From contig JAAAXO010000113.1 in NCBI GenBank assembly GCA_011799875.1, forward strand, positions 7,966 to 71,965: a DNA stretch of 64,000 bases. Direction: 5' to 3'. The notes under the pieces are model-generated. The model made no database searches and had not been told where the DNA came from. It saw nothing but the letters and a program-made list of their open reading frames with translations. Shown here in pieces: positions 23,170 to 35,410 of this stretch (position 1 is the first letter of the stretch; each line of letters opens with the position of its first letter). This stretch comes from Thinopyrum elongatum (Eukaryota; Streptophyta; Magnoliopsida; Poales; Poaceae). The translations under genes were made by a program, and so were the position numbers.

Positions 23170-23548
23170 GACTGCCTGTAGGAAGCCCCCTCCAAATTCC
23201 TTGGCCGAAGTTGAGTCTAGAAACCGAAAAACTAATTTACTAACTTGGCTGTGTGGATTACGAGCCCACGTCGCCAACTGGGTGGTATTAGGATCTTTTA
23301 TTCCTCGTCTATACTCTGGGACTCTGATCTCTCTTCTATTCGGGTTAAATAAATTTTACTAACACCGACACTTAGGATCTCGTAAATCCCGTCTACCCAG
23401 AGAGCTGGATATCTGTGCAATTTCCCTGCCATTGATCTGATTAGTCTCATAATCATTTTCCTTTCCATTGTTTTGTTTAACCTTTCTCTCCGAGTTGTGT
23501 TAAACTTCTCATTGTCATTTGTCAAACCTGAAATTTCCTCTGTTTCAG

Positions 23549-24319
23549 ATGGACCGTTTGTTTCCACCGCGTCCTATGACACAGCTTGTGCTTCACACTT
23601 GAGCTCATGATGCCCCTGTGTTTCCAGCTGTCCTGATCGCCCTCCTGACCAACCTTGGCTACCGCTGGTACCCTGAGTACATGGTTTACGAAGATTACCG
23701 CGAGTTCAACCAGGAGCAGTACCATGCTGATGTTCGTATCTATGATCAGCAAGATGACTCAGACACTGAGCTGCACCTTTTCCACGGTATCGGCGTGACG
23801 ATTGAGATGGCAGTCCATGATCCCGCCTACTCTGCTGTCGCACGTCTCCGAGGAGAGTTCAGCGATATATTGGATGACTCTGAGTTCCGATACATTCCTT
23901 ATGCCCCTGCTGGAGATGCTACTGGATACTACATAGCTATTTGTGCCCCGCACGAGCCTTGTCGCTATGACCCACGTGTTCTGATTCAGTGCACTCAGGC
24001 TCTGGATCGCACTGTTCGGGCTATTGCCGTCAAGTTGGTTGCCACTCGAGCTCATCTCTATGATGCTATGACGCAGTTGCTACCCGCTGTTCGCGCAGGG
24101 ATACATCCGGAGCACATCCTTTACCCGCGCAGGACTCAGATGTATGCTGGTATTGATTGGCCTGCTGTTGGTGGTCACACACCTACGCGTGGACCTCTTC
24201 TTACAGCTCGAGACCGGGTTCTGCATCAGAGTGCACATGGAGCACAGGATCCTACCGCGACGAACACTCATCGTCCGCACTCGCAGTTGCCCAGTTTCAG
24301 AGGTTTTCCCCGATGTTGA
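23549..24319 (+). pseudogene. Extra ORF upstream of gag (orf0-like)
   Basis: A frame of 256 codons lies between the primer site and gag, starting MDRLFPPRPMTQ. It has one internal stop, TGA at 23600-23602, which a single C-to-T change in CGA would explain. After that it is open to 24319, with residues such as LGYRWYPEYMVYEDYREF and DPRVLIQCTQALDRTVRAI. The sequence just before the ATG is CTCTGTTTCAG, a good splice-acceptor match, so the ORF may be reached by splicing from a leader in the LTR. I recall that rice gypsy elements RIRE3 and RIRE8 have an orf0 before gag. I recognise no domain. The function is unknown. Confidence 0.55.
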
Positions 24320-24569
24320 TGTAGCCTTTGCTATGTCTCATTGTGTACTTCCTTACCGCGTGCCTGCGTGCCGCCTAGTATGTCTAGCTTTTAAATTTGC
24401 GCCGTTATGCTGTCCGCATGTACCCGACTCTGTGTATGGATCTGTATGTCTTAATTGACTACTGTTATGTATCTGTTGCACTGCTTAATTGTTGTCGAGT
24501 TACATCATGCTTGTCGCTGAACGCTCGCAATTGCTTTTACTAAACTACCCCCTGTTGATACTTAGCAGG

Positions 24570-27500
24570 ATGGTTAGACCAGGTGGTCGTGGTCGTGGTC
24601 GTGGCCCTGAACACCAACCCCCACCAGACTATATGGCAGCTATGATGCAACAATTCGAGCTCAACCGCCAGTTCATGAATGGGATTATGGCTTAGTTTCC
24701 GCATCGAAACAACCAAAACCAGAACCAGAACCAGAACCCTCCTTCAATAACTCTGCCGGAGTTTATGCAACTCAACCCCACTCAGTTCTGCAACTCTGAC
24801 AAGCCACTGGATGCTGATGACTGGCTCCATGACATCACTCACGAGATGGAGTCTGCTAATGTCGCTCCTGCCAACTTCGTCACCTTCGCGGCCTTTTTCC
24901 TAAAGGGTCCCGCTGCTCAATGGTTGGACACCCACAAGCGTACACTGCCTGTTGGAACACTCGTTACCTTGTATGAGTTCCAGGCTGCTTTCCGTGCCCG
25001 TTACATCCCTCAGGCAATTATGGAACGGATGAAGACCCGGTTCCGCAACCTCACTCAGGGCAACAAGACTGTTGAAGCCTATCAGCGGGAATTTCTTGAC
25101 CTCTCCCGCTATGCTGAAGAAGACATCGCCACAGATGCTCGTAGACAAGAGAAGTTCCGTAATGGAATCCACCCAGACCTCGAGCATGCCCTTGCTGCTC
25201 AAGACTTCAATGATTTTTCAACTCTTGTGAACAAGGCTATTCTTGTTTAAACCGCTCAGATGAAGCATAAGGACTCGCAGAAACGCTATCGTGATGCTGG
25301 CTCATCTTCGGGCTCAGCACAGAAGCATCGAGTCTGGATTCCCAACAACGTGTTCCGTCCAAATACCTCTGCGCCAGAGAACAACTATGCTGCACCACGT
25401 CTGCCTCCTCCACCACCGAGGCAGCCAAGAGGTCAAGCTGTTCAAAACAATGCTCCCCTTCGTCCTGAAGATGGTATGTGTTTCAAGTGCCGCAAACCAG
25501 GTCACCAGGCTAAAGACTGCCGCCAGACTCAGAATCAGTTGGCTTTTCCTCGTACTGGCCGTGGCAATGGTCGTGGCAACAATCAGACCCGCAGCTATAA
25601 TACGGGGTCTACTGCACATGGTCGTGGACACGCTTACAACATTGATATTGAAGAAGTCCAGGATCAACCTGCTTCTGTCATGGGTACCCTGCTTGTTAAC
25701 TCAGTACCTGCTTCTGTTTTATTTGATTCAGGAGCATCACATTCATTCATCTCTGGAAAATTTGCATTCATGCATGGCATTCGATATGAGAAGATGCATA
25801 CTCCGTTAGTCATTAAAACTCCCGGAGGCCATTGTCATGCGGACGTGATAGCACCTGACATTACCGTCGAAATTAAAGGGTTGGAATTCCTTGCCTCACC
25901 CATCGTCTTGAAGTCTTCCACTATAGACCTCATTCTCAGAATGGATTGGTTGAAATCTCACATTGCTTCGATCAATTGTGCCACTAAAGTTGTCCAACTT
26001 CTTCACCCCTCCGATGAGATAGTGAACTACACCGCCCGCATTACTCGGAACGCTGAAGCTCAGATATATGTTTTGAATGCTTTGAACGCCTCACCTCTGG
26101 AAGGAATCGGGAACGTTCCTGTCGTTCGAGATTTTCCGGACGTCTTTCTGGAAGAACTTTCAGGAATACCCCCGGCTAGAGCTGTCGAGTTCGTCATTGA
26201 CTTGAAACCTGGCACTGTCCCTATTGCGAAACGTCCTTATAAGATGCGTCCGCACCACCTTCTCGAGCTTAAGGAAGAAATCGACATGTCACTTAGGAAA
26301 GGTTTCATCCGCCCCAGTTCCTCTGCTTGGGGAGCACCTTCACTCTTTGTTAGGAAGAAGGATGGAACTAACCGATTGGTTCAGGATTACCGGCCCATTA
26401 ACCAAGCCACAATCCAGAATAAATACCCACTACCCCGGATCAATGATCTTTATGATCAGCTTGCTGGATCCTCTGTCTTCTCGAAACTCGACTTGAGGTT
26501 GGGTTATCATCAGATCCGTGTTCACAAAGAGGATATCCCGAAGACTGTCTTTGTTACTCGATATGGCTCTTATGAGTACACTGTCATGTCATTTGGCTTA
26601 ACAAATGCTCCAGCAACCTTCTCCCGGTTGATGAACTATATCTTCATGGATTACCTCGACAAATTCGTCGTGGTTTATCTGGATGATATCCTTATATATT
26701 CCAAGAATGAAGAAGAACATGCTGAACATCTTCGGCTTGTATTGGAGAAGCTACGAGAACATCAGTTGTATGCTAAATTCTCCAACTGTGAGTTTTGGTT
26801 ATCTGAAGTGACCTATCTTGGTCATGTGATTTCCAAAAATGGCATTGCCGTTAACCCCGAACGAGTTCAGGCTATTCTTGAGTGGACTCCCCCGAAGAAT
26901 GTCAAGCAAGTCAGAAGTTTTCTCGGACTCGCTAGTTATTATCGTCGATTCGTTGAGAACTTTTCCAAGATTGCAAAGCCACTTACTAATCTGCTCCACA
27001 AAGGTGTTAAATTTGAGTGGACAGAAAAATGTCAAGAAAGCTTTCAGACACTAAAAGATAAGTTGACGTCTACCCCAGTGCTAGCATCCCCGGATTCCCA
27101 AAAGGATTTCGTGATATACTGTGATGGCTCTCGTCAAGGATTAGGCTGTGTCCTAATGCAAGAACGTAAGGTGATTGCTTATGCCTCCCGACAATTGCGT
27201 CCTCATGAAGAAAATTACCCCGTGCATGATCTTGAACTTTCTGCGGTTATTTATGCCCTGAAGCTATGGCGACAATACCTTCTCGGTAACCGTTGCGAGA
27301 TATACACGGATCATCAAAGTTTGAAGTATTTATATACTCAACCAGATCTGAACCTTCGTCAACAAAGATGGCTCGAGACAATAGCCGATTATGATATGAA
27401 TATCTCATACACCCCTGGCACGGCTAATGTAATGGCCGATGCTTTGAGTCGCAAGGCTTATAGCAGCAATCTTATGGTTAAGGAAACACAACCTATTCTC

Positions 27501-29012
27501 CATGAAGAGCTTCGCAAATTGAACCTCCATATTGTTCCACAGGGTTATCTCAATACCCTGGTTGTTGAACCAGATTTAGAGCACAGCATTAAGACTATGC
27601 AATGGTATGACTCTGAATTTGAAAGGATCAAGCGATACCTCGAAAAAGGAAAGCCGTCGGAATTCCATCTTGATGATGATGGGATCCTATTCTTCCAACA
27701 CCGTCTCTTCGTACCTAAGTTCAAGGATGAGAGGGAACACGTTATGAAAGAAGCTCATGACACTCCTCTGTCTATTCATCCTGGTAGCACAAAGATGTAC
27801 CGTGACATTTGTCAGAGATACTGGTGGCCTAATATGAAGCGAGACATTGCTCGTTATGTTTCTGAGTGTGACGTTTGCCGCCGCATTAAAGCAGAACATC
27901 AAAGTCCTGCTGGAACTCTGCAACCACTTGATATTCCTGAATGGAAATGGGACAAAGTCCAAATGGATTTCATTACTGGTTTTCCCAGATCTCAGAAGGG
28001 TCATGATGCTATTTTTGTCGTCATTGACCGATTCTCAAAGGTTGCTCACTTTCTGCCTGTTAAGGAGATAATCACTGCTAGTCAGTTAGCAGACCTATAT
28101 GTTTCCCCCATTGTGTCACTCCATGGTGTTCCCTTGGAGACCAGTTCTGATCGTGGCAGCCTCTTTACCTCCAGATTCTGGAATAGTTTCTAAGAAGCTA
28201 TGGGAACTCACCTGTCTTTCAGCACCGCTTTTCACCCTCAGTCACAGGGTCAAGTCGGACGAGTTAATCAAGTGCTCGAAGATATGCTTCGAGCTTGCGT
28301 CATCTCCTTCGGTAAGAAATGGGAGGAATCTCTCCCGTATGCTGAATTCTCTTACAACAATAGCTATCAAGCTAGTCTGAATATGGCACCATTTGAAGTT
28401 CTATACGGTCGTAAGTGTCGAACCCCTCTGAATTGGTCAGAAACTAGGGAACGCTCACTCGTCGGACCGGACATTGTTCAGCAAGCTGAAGAACAAGTCC
28501 GCATTGTCCGTGAACATCTGAAAGCTGCCCAGTCTCGTCAGAAGAGCAACTATGACCAAAAGCACCAGGAAATGGTCTATCAGCCTGGCGAACAAGCTTA
28601 CCTTCGCGTCACTCTGTTGAAAGGCACTCATCGGTTCGGAATCAATGGCAAGTTAGCTCCTCACTACATTGGCCCATTCCGTATTCTTGCCCGTCAAGGA
28701 GAAGTGGCATATCAATTGCAATTGCCGCCAAATCTTTCTCAAGTGCATGATGTCTTTCATGTATCCCAACTCCGTCACTGCTTCAAGGATCCTATTCGAG
28801 CTGTGGATCATGAAATGCTTGAATTGCGTGAAGATATGTCTTATCCAGAACATCCCATCCGTATTCTTGATCAAGCTGAACACCGGACTCGTCAGAAGTC
28901 AATCAAATTCCTCATGGTTCAGTGGTCGAATCATTCTGAAGATGAAGCCACTTGGGATCGCGAGGATCGTCTTCGTGAAGAATACCCCGCTTTCTTTCAG
29001 TTTTCCTCCTAA
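24570..29012 (+). pseudogene. gag-pol: Tekay gag-pol polyprotein with three in-frame stops
   Basis: A single frame of 1,480 codons runs without frameshift. Gag starts MVRPGGRGRGRGPEH, and its core covers 24765-25250. The CCHC knuckle [14 protein letters not shown] is at 25479-25520. The protease motif FDSGASHSF begins at 25722. RT has YLDD at 26676-26687. RNase H has [31 protein letters not shown] and MADALSR. Integrase has an HHCC region near 27740-27890, catalytic Asp at 27966-27968 and Asp at 28149-28151. The expected Glu, 36 residues on (28257-28259), is GGA (Gly). A chromodomain-like tail (EHPIRILD, VQWSNHSEDEATW) ends the protein. Stops are TAG 24693-24695, TAA 25248-25250 and TAA 28191-28193; each could be a Gln codon changed by C-to-T. 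A splice-acceptor-like CTTAGCAG precedes the gag ATG. The element cannot make its proteins or integrate. Confidence 0.9.
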
Positions 29013-29035
29013 TTCTCGGGATGAGAATTCTTGAT

Positions 29036-29048
29036 AGATGAGAAGAAT
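29036..29048 (+). promoter_or_regulatory. Polypurine-like tract before 3' LTR
   Basis: The bases GAGAAGAA (29040-29047) precede TGTAACACCCC at 29049. The tract is short and weak for plus-strand priming, perhaps decayed. Confidence 0.5.
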
Positions 29049-29432
29049 TGTAACACCCCATGTCATTAGCCCCAGTAACCACTTTTGATAATGACAAATC
29101 AGCATGATTAACATTGCCAAATCATCATTTGCATCATATTGCATTTCAACTCCTAAGTCAAAATTCAAATTTAAATGAAAGTGGAAAATAAAAGTTGTTC
29201 AAACATAGAAACTAAAATGTTCAATAAATAAAAAATATTATAGAGACTATTCTAAAATTGTAACAAACAATTAATAAATTAATTAGGTGGCTCTAACATT
29301 ACCAAAACAGCAAGGTTTAATACATTTTATTTATTATAAAATTTGTGATAACTCCAATTGTCTCCAAACCAATTTTTGGCAGTAGTAGATATTACCTAGC
29401 AGCTAATGGGCTAGGTCACTAATTTTGTAAAA
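29049..29432 (+). mobile_element. First 384 bp of Tekay 3' LTR
   Basis: It begins TGTAACACCCCATGTCATTA and follows the 5' LTR with scattered differences (for example CCAGTAACC against CCTGTAATC near base 25) up to AATTTTGTAAAA. It then switches abruptly to an error-rich Athila RT copy. The rest of the LTR is probably the later part of 34085-37946. Confidence 0.8.
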
Positions 29433-30520
29433 TACTCCCCCAAATACCTAGTGTGAAAAAGATGATCAGGAAAAGAGAGACCACTTTTACTGCACGTTTG
29501 GGATCATTTGCTTGATATTAGACGTATTGCCTTTTGGTTATGCAAGGTCACCTGCTACCTTCAAAGATTTATGATTGATATATTCTTTGATTTTTCTAAA
29601 AGATTGTTGAGGTTTTCATAGATGAATTTCTCTGTTATTTATGGAACTCTTTAATGATGTGCGTAGCAACCTTGACGAGTTTTGCAGAGTGTGAAGAAAC
29701 TAATCTTGTCTTGAATTGGGAGAAGTTGCCACTTTTTTAATGAAGGTATCGTCTTGGGGCATTAAAATTTCTGGACAGAGGTATCAGAAAGTTGAATAAA
29801 GTAAATAGATGCTATTGAAGATGTCCATGTCCTAAAGATATCACAAAGGTATAGAGAAGTGGTTTCCTTGGGTCATGCTGGGTTTCTTATATGGAGTGTT
29901 AATAAGAGATTCTCTAAAATTTCTAGGGCCTCTCACTAATCTCTTGCAAAAGGATGTTTCCATTTGTTGTGTTTTCATGATGATTGTGTGAGAAAGCAAT
30001 TTGAACACTTAGAAAGCCTTGATCTCTGCCCTATGTCAGCCCCTATTGGAATTTAACCCTTTGAAATTTATGTTGGATGCTTATAGTGATTTGCTTGTGG
30101 TGCTGTCTAATGGCAAAGAGTTGTAAGAAATGAATGTTATTTCATCTATGCTAGTAAAACTCTAGAAATGCGCAGAAAAATTATTGCTACTCTAAAAAAG
30201 AATTTTTATTCATTTGTCTTTGTTTGATAAGTTCCGACTCTTATATTGGTGATTCCAAAAGTAACGTTCACACTGATCATGCTGTCTATTAAATATCTTA
30301 TGGAAAAGAAAGAGCTAAACCTAGACATATTAGATATGGGTCCTCTTGCTACAGAATTTGATTTGCATATTTTGATAGAAAGGGAGCTGTTTAGAACCCC
30401 GTTGCAGACAACTGGTCCTAGGTTAGAAAATTCTGATGACCCACTGCCTATTGATGATAGGTGCTTACTGATGAACAATTAGCTGTCATAAACAGCTTCT
30501 CGAATACCCTCACCATGGTA
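29433..30520 (+). pseudogene. Error-rich copy of Athila RT/RNase H
   Basis: This aligns by eye with about 18280-19331, with an indel every 20-50 bases that destroys all frames. It ends near CACCATGGTACAGTG, the degraded equivalent of the end of the clean copy. It is likely uncorrected read sequence used as filler. Confidence 0.7.
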
Positions 30521-31858
30521 CAGTGAACACGACAACCGTTTACAGTAGATACTCCCAACATATCCATTTTATAATCGCCAAAACTTTGCAAGGAATCACA
30601 ACAATATTATATTCAATGCGTCCACAAGTTTTATATAGGATTTTAGAAGATAACCTATGCAATTGACCAATTCTGGTTGAAATCTCAAATAGATATAAGG
30701 AAGCAAGAGAGTTTAATTTTTTCACAAAAGATCATGCTCTAATAAAATAGTAGCAAAAAGAGACTACAAATAGGTTTTTCTATGGGAAGGGTCAACAGGC
30801 AACCAACTTCAAATGATTATACGTGAAGCAATGAAAAACTATTCGATTAAAGCCATACTGCAAAGACTATAAGTGACGTTGCAGATGAGCAATTCTATAA
30901 ATCAACCATGGAATATCTCATGCCAGCATGCGATGCATAAAAGAAAAGTGAAAATAAACACAAACAACAGCTTCCAGATTTTCGCATACACAGAACCAAA
31001 CGAAAAACGAAATCGTACAATAATTGTTGAAGAAGATGGGATGCCTTCGAGGATCCACGCTTAGACGTTGAGTCTCCTTGAAATTACTTTCGGCGGGTGT
31101 CTTGGGCATCCCCCTAGCTTGAACTCAGTTGCTCATCTAACTGTATCCTTGATATCAGCACTCCTCAATCTTCGAACACTTATCCACACAACGAAACTTA
31201 AAGAAACAACTCGATAGATCCGTAGTATAATAAGCAAATCCACTACTTTAAGTACTGTACAAACCATTGCATATTTTTTCTGCATTGTAGCTACTGTTTT
31301 AGCATTATGGTGGTGCCAATTACAATATGACATGATTGTAGGCTATAGTGCAGGTAAAAAACAATTAGATTAAAACTGTACACCTACAAAGGGCAATACT
31401 AGGTTGATCAAATAACTTCCAGCTATGCATAAAAACGTGAGGGTTTACAAACAAATAAGCAATATTCAGCCACTGGGCTTGGTTTTATTGTGTTTAAAAG
31501 GAATATTAAAAACATGTCAGACTAGCAGCTTAATGCAAAATTTGCAGCGGTCAAGCAATAAAAAAAAAAAATTCAACAGTTAAAGAGATGGAACTATGAA
31601 TTATAATCAATACAGGGAATGCTACCACCAAAATAATTTGCAACTAACTACGAACCAAAAACCCAGTACACAAGATGCAGATATGCCAGACAAGGACAAA
31701 CATCTACAACTTAGAGTATTAAAAGGTGCCTAATCCAATATGAGACTACAATGGTCCTCGGATATTTCAACCAAACATCGACCATCACCAAACTCAAGAT
31801 AATTGCGTAACGAATGATCAATTGTTGAGGGAAAGATAAACGACCATTCCGCCGAATT
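30521..31858 (-). mobile_element. Error-rich antisense copy of gypsy 3' internal region
   Basis: The reverse complement corresponds to about 11291-12500, including the GGGGATGCCC words (31108 region against 11966 region). The junction with the 80-bp array at about 31858 is the mirror image of the junction at 11290. No gene is present. Confidence 0.6.
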
Positions 31859-32705
31859 GTAATGCAGATATACAGAAACATCTGCAGTTTCTTAAACAGC
31901 TACTACTGATGAATGGGAAAGCAGTCCATTAATGCAGGAGAGGTAGATACAGAAACTACTGCAGTCTTCTTAAACAGCTAAGTGATTGATAATGGGCAAA
32001 GCAGTCCATTAGTGCGGAGAAGGTAAGATAATAGAAACCTTGCGGTCTTCTTAAACAGCTATATTGATGATATGGTCAAAGCAAGTCCATTATGCAAGGA
32101 GCAGGTAGACATAATAGAACTCTGCAGTCTTTCTTAAGACAGCTATACTGATGAAAGGCAAAGCAGCCTTATGCAGGAGAAGTATACACCTAACAGAAAC
32201 CTGCAGCTTCTCTTAAACAGGTATACTGATCACAGGCAAAGAGTCCAATTATGGAGGGAGAAGCTAGATACAGAAACTGGCGTGCTAGTCTTCATAGAAA
32301 CAGCTATAGCTGCAGATGGGCACCAAAGCCAGTCCATTATGCAGGGAGAAGGTAGACATAACAGAAACTCTGCAGTCTCTCTAAACAGCTATAACTGATG
32401 AAGGGCAAAGCAGTTCATTATGAGGCGAAGGAGAAGAAGGTAGACATAACAGAAACTCTTGCAGTCTTCTTAAACAGCCTACTGAATGAATGGGTTAAGC
32501 AGTCCATTATGCAGGAAGATGGCTAGAATAACAGAAACTCTGACTTCTTATAATGCTTATACTGTTGAAGAGGCAAAGCAGTCATTTTGCAGGAGGAGAG
32601 AAGTAGAGCATAAAACAGAAACTCTGGCAGTTTCTTAAACAGCAATATACGGTGATATGGGCAAAGCAGTCCAAGTATGTAGGAGAAGGTGTGAGACTAA
32701 CAGAA
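31859..32705 (+). repeat. Error-rich copy of the 80-bp tandem array
   Basis: About ten degraded units match 17205-17989 (GGCAAAGCAGTCCATTA, AGGTAGACATAACAGAAAC, CTGCAGTCTTCTTAAACAG). Unit number agrees with the other two copies. Confidence 0.75.
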
Positions 32706-34084
32706 ATGAAATACTAACGTCTGGATGGCAGGTATAGATATTATGCATTGTAGATAGTGAAGTGGGTAAGTTCTGTTCATTGCTGTCGCTAAGAAGGAAG
32801 TACTTACTAGTTGTCCATATGATAGAATGAATGGATTGATTCCAAAAGAATTGTTACAGGTTAATAGAATGTAATATGTCTATTTTGCGCAAATTAAATA
32901 AAGCTACTAGAAAAGATATTCCTACCTTTTATGATCCAATGTAGTAAGCGACTATCCAAACATACACATTGTGCTTCCTAGATGGGTATTCGTGGTTTTC
33001 TCCAAATACCTGTGTGAAAAGATGATCAGGAAAAGAGAGACCACTTTTACTGCACGTTTGGGTCACTTTGCTATATTAGACGTATTCCCTTTTGGTTTAT
33101 GCAATGACACCTGCTACCTTTAACAAGATGATGATTGATATATTTCTTTGATTTTTCTGAAAAAAGATTGTTGAGGTTTTCATAGATGATTTCTCTTTTA
33201 TGAACTCTTTTATCGATGGCTTAAGAACCTGATCGAGTTTTGCAAAGAGTGTGAGAAACTAATTATGTCTTGAATTGGAGAAGTAAGTGCCACTTATGTG
33301 TAATGAAGTGTATCGTCTTGAGGCCATAAAATTTCTGGGAAAGAGGTATTGCAGAAAGTTGAATAAAGGTCTAAAGTAGATGCTATTGAAAAGATGCCAT
33401 GTCCTAAAGATATCGCAAAGGTATAAGATAGTTTCCTTGGTCATGTTGGTTTCGTATAGGGGTGTTAATTAAAGTCTCTTAAATATTTCTAGGCCTTCAG
33501 ATAATCTCTTTGCAAAAGGATGTTCCTGTTGTTTTTCAGATGATTGTGTAGGAAGCAATTTGACACACTTAAGAAAGCCTTGACTCTATGAACAACCTAT
33601 TGTCAGCCGACTGATTGAATTTACCCTGTGAAATTTTGTTGATGTCTTGCTAGGATTATGCTGTTGGGTGCTGTTATGGCAAAGAGTTGATAACAGAAAT
33701 TGAATGTTATTTCATTATGTAGTAAATACTCTAGACAAAGTGCGCCAGAAAAATTATTGACTACTCTAAAAAAGAATTTTTAGCAGTTGTCTTGCTTGTG
33801 ATAAGTTCCAGATCTTATATTGTTGATTCCAAAGTAACTGTTCACACTGATCATGTCTGCTATTTAAATATCTCTATGGAAACAGAAAGAGCTAAAACCT
33901 AGACATATTAGATGGGTTCTCTTGCTACAAGATTGATTTGCTATTTGATAGAAAGGGAGCTGAGAACCGTTGCAGACACTTGTCTAGGTAGAAAATGTTC
34001 TTGATGACCCACTGCCTATTGATGATAGCTTTCCTGATGAACAATTAGCTGTCATAAATGCTTCTCGTAATACTCCATGGTATG
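32706..34084 (+). pseudogene. Error-rich copy of Athila RT/RNase H ending at the Tekay junction
   Basis: This follows 17990-19331 with many small indels until about 33960, after which it becomes identical to 19220-19331, including the GGTATG junction. So the host-to-LTR junction occurs twice in clean form (19331 and 34084). Confidence 0.75.
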
Positions 34085-35358
34085 TGTAACACCCCATGTC
34101 ATTAGCCCCTGTAATCACTTTTGATAATGACAAGTCAGCATGATTAACAATGCCAAATCATCATTTGCATCATATTGCATTTCAACTCCTAAGTCAAAAT
34201 TCAAATTTAAATGAAAGTGGAAAATAAAAGTTGTTCAAACATAGAAACTAAAATGTTCAATAAATAACAAATATTACAGAGATTATTCTAAAATTGTAAC
34301 CAACAATTAATAAATTAATTAGGTGTCTCTAACATTACCAAAACAACAAGGTTTAATACATTTTATTTATTATAAAATTTGTGATAACTCCAATTGTCTC
34401 AAAACCAATTTTTGGCGGTAGTAGATATTACCTAGCATCTAATTGGCTAGGTCACTAATTTTGTAAAAGTCATTTTGAGGCCTAACTATTTACAAAACAG
34501 AAAATAAGAATAAATAAAAAGAAAAAGGCAAAAGGAAATAAAGCAAAAAAAAGAAGAAAAGAAAACCCCCCTAGCCTAACTGGGCCACAGCCCAGTCGGC
34601 CGGCCCACTCTCCCCTGGCCTATATGGCCCACAGGGACCCCGAAACCCTAACCCACCCGATCCCCCACTCCCCCCCCGATCCACTTCCTCTCTCTCCCTC
34701 TCCTCTGGATCGAGATCCAGGGAGAGGCCCGACGCGCCCCGCCGATCGCCGCCTCGTCCCCCTCGCCGGAACGCGCTGCTCGCCACCTCGCCAGACCTCG
34801 CCTCTCCGCCGTCGCCTCGTCCCCGTCGTCCTCCACACGCCCTACTGCCCCGTGCCCTACACCCGCAGTGAGCTCGCCCTGCCTCTTTCTCTGTCGCCCC
34901 GCACGCGCACCCGCATCGTCGCCGCGCGCGCTCGCCGTCGTTCCGCGCGCTCCCGCCTCGCTCACCCGAGCCCTCCTTCTCATGTGGTCGTGCTCCCCGT
35001 CGCCCGTCCCGCGCTCGCCCCACTTCGCCTCGCACTGACCACAGCCCCGCGCCGGTCACTGCCTCCCAGCGCCACGGTGCCCGCCCTGCTCGCCCTGCTC
35101 GGCGCTCGCCTTGCGCCGCGCTGCCCCCCCTACTCATCGGCCGCCCACGCCCGCAGCTCGCCGCTGCCTGCCACGCCTCGCCCGCTCGCGCACGCGCGCC
35201 CCTGCTCGCCGTGCCCCCCCCCCCCGTTGGCCACGCCTGAGGCAGCGGACGGGCGCCCGCTGCGCCAGATCGGGATGCGCCCGACACCCGCTAGCGCCCA
35301 AACTCAATAAGGCCCCTAGGGCCAATGACATGTGGGGCCCAGCCCCACAGAACGATTG

Positions 35359-35360
35359 AA

Positions 35361-35408
<48 letters not shown>
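35359..35408. repeat. AAT trinucleotide microsatellite
   Basis: About 16 AAT units inside the LTR. The 5' LTR has only a short AATAATAA run at the same place (about 20588-20597). Confidence 0.9.

Positions 35409-35410
<2 letters not shown>

Larger units (their letters stand above)
19332..29432 (+). mobile_element. Tekay-clade (Del-type chromovirus) LTR retrotransposon, 3' LTR interrupted
   Basis: Parts in order: 5' LTR (19332-23153), primer site (23157), upstream ORF (23549-24319), gag-pol (24570-29012), purine tract (about 29040) and the first 384 bp of the 3' LTR (29049-29432). The clade follows from the tRNA-Met primer site, the very long LTR, the gag-PR-RT-RH-IN order and a chromodomain-like C-terminus. 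It is inserted in the Athila element with flanks GTATG (19327-19331) and, after the LTR ending at 37946, GTATA (37947-37951). The 3' LTR probably continues at about 34470-37946, with filler sequence between. Confidence 0.85.

Noticed and set aside
29433..34084. Error-rich Athila copies as an independent ancient element
   Set aside because: Dense indels stop abruptly at clean sequence near 33960. They share the exact Tekay junction of the clean copy and mirror the inverted copy at 8.3-11.3 kb, so sequence error is more likely.
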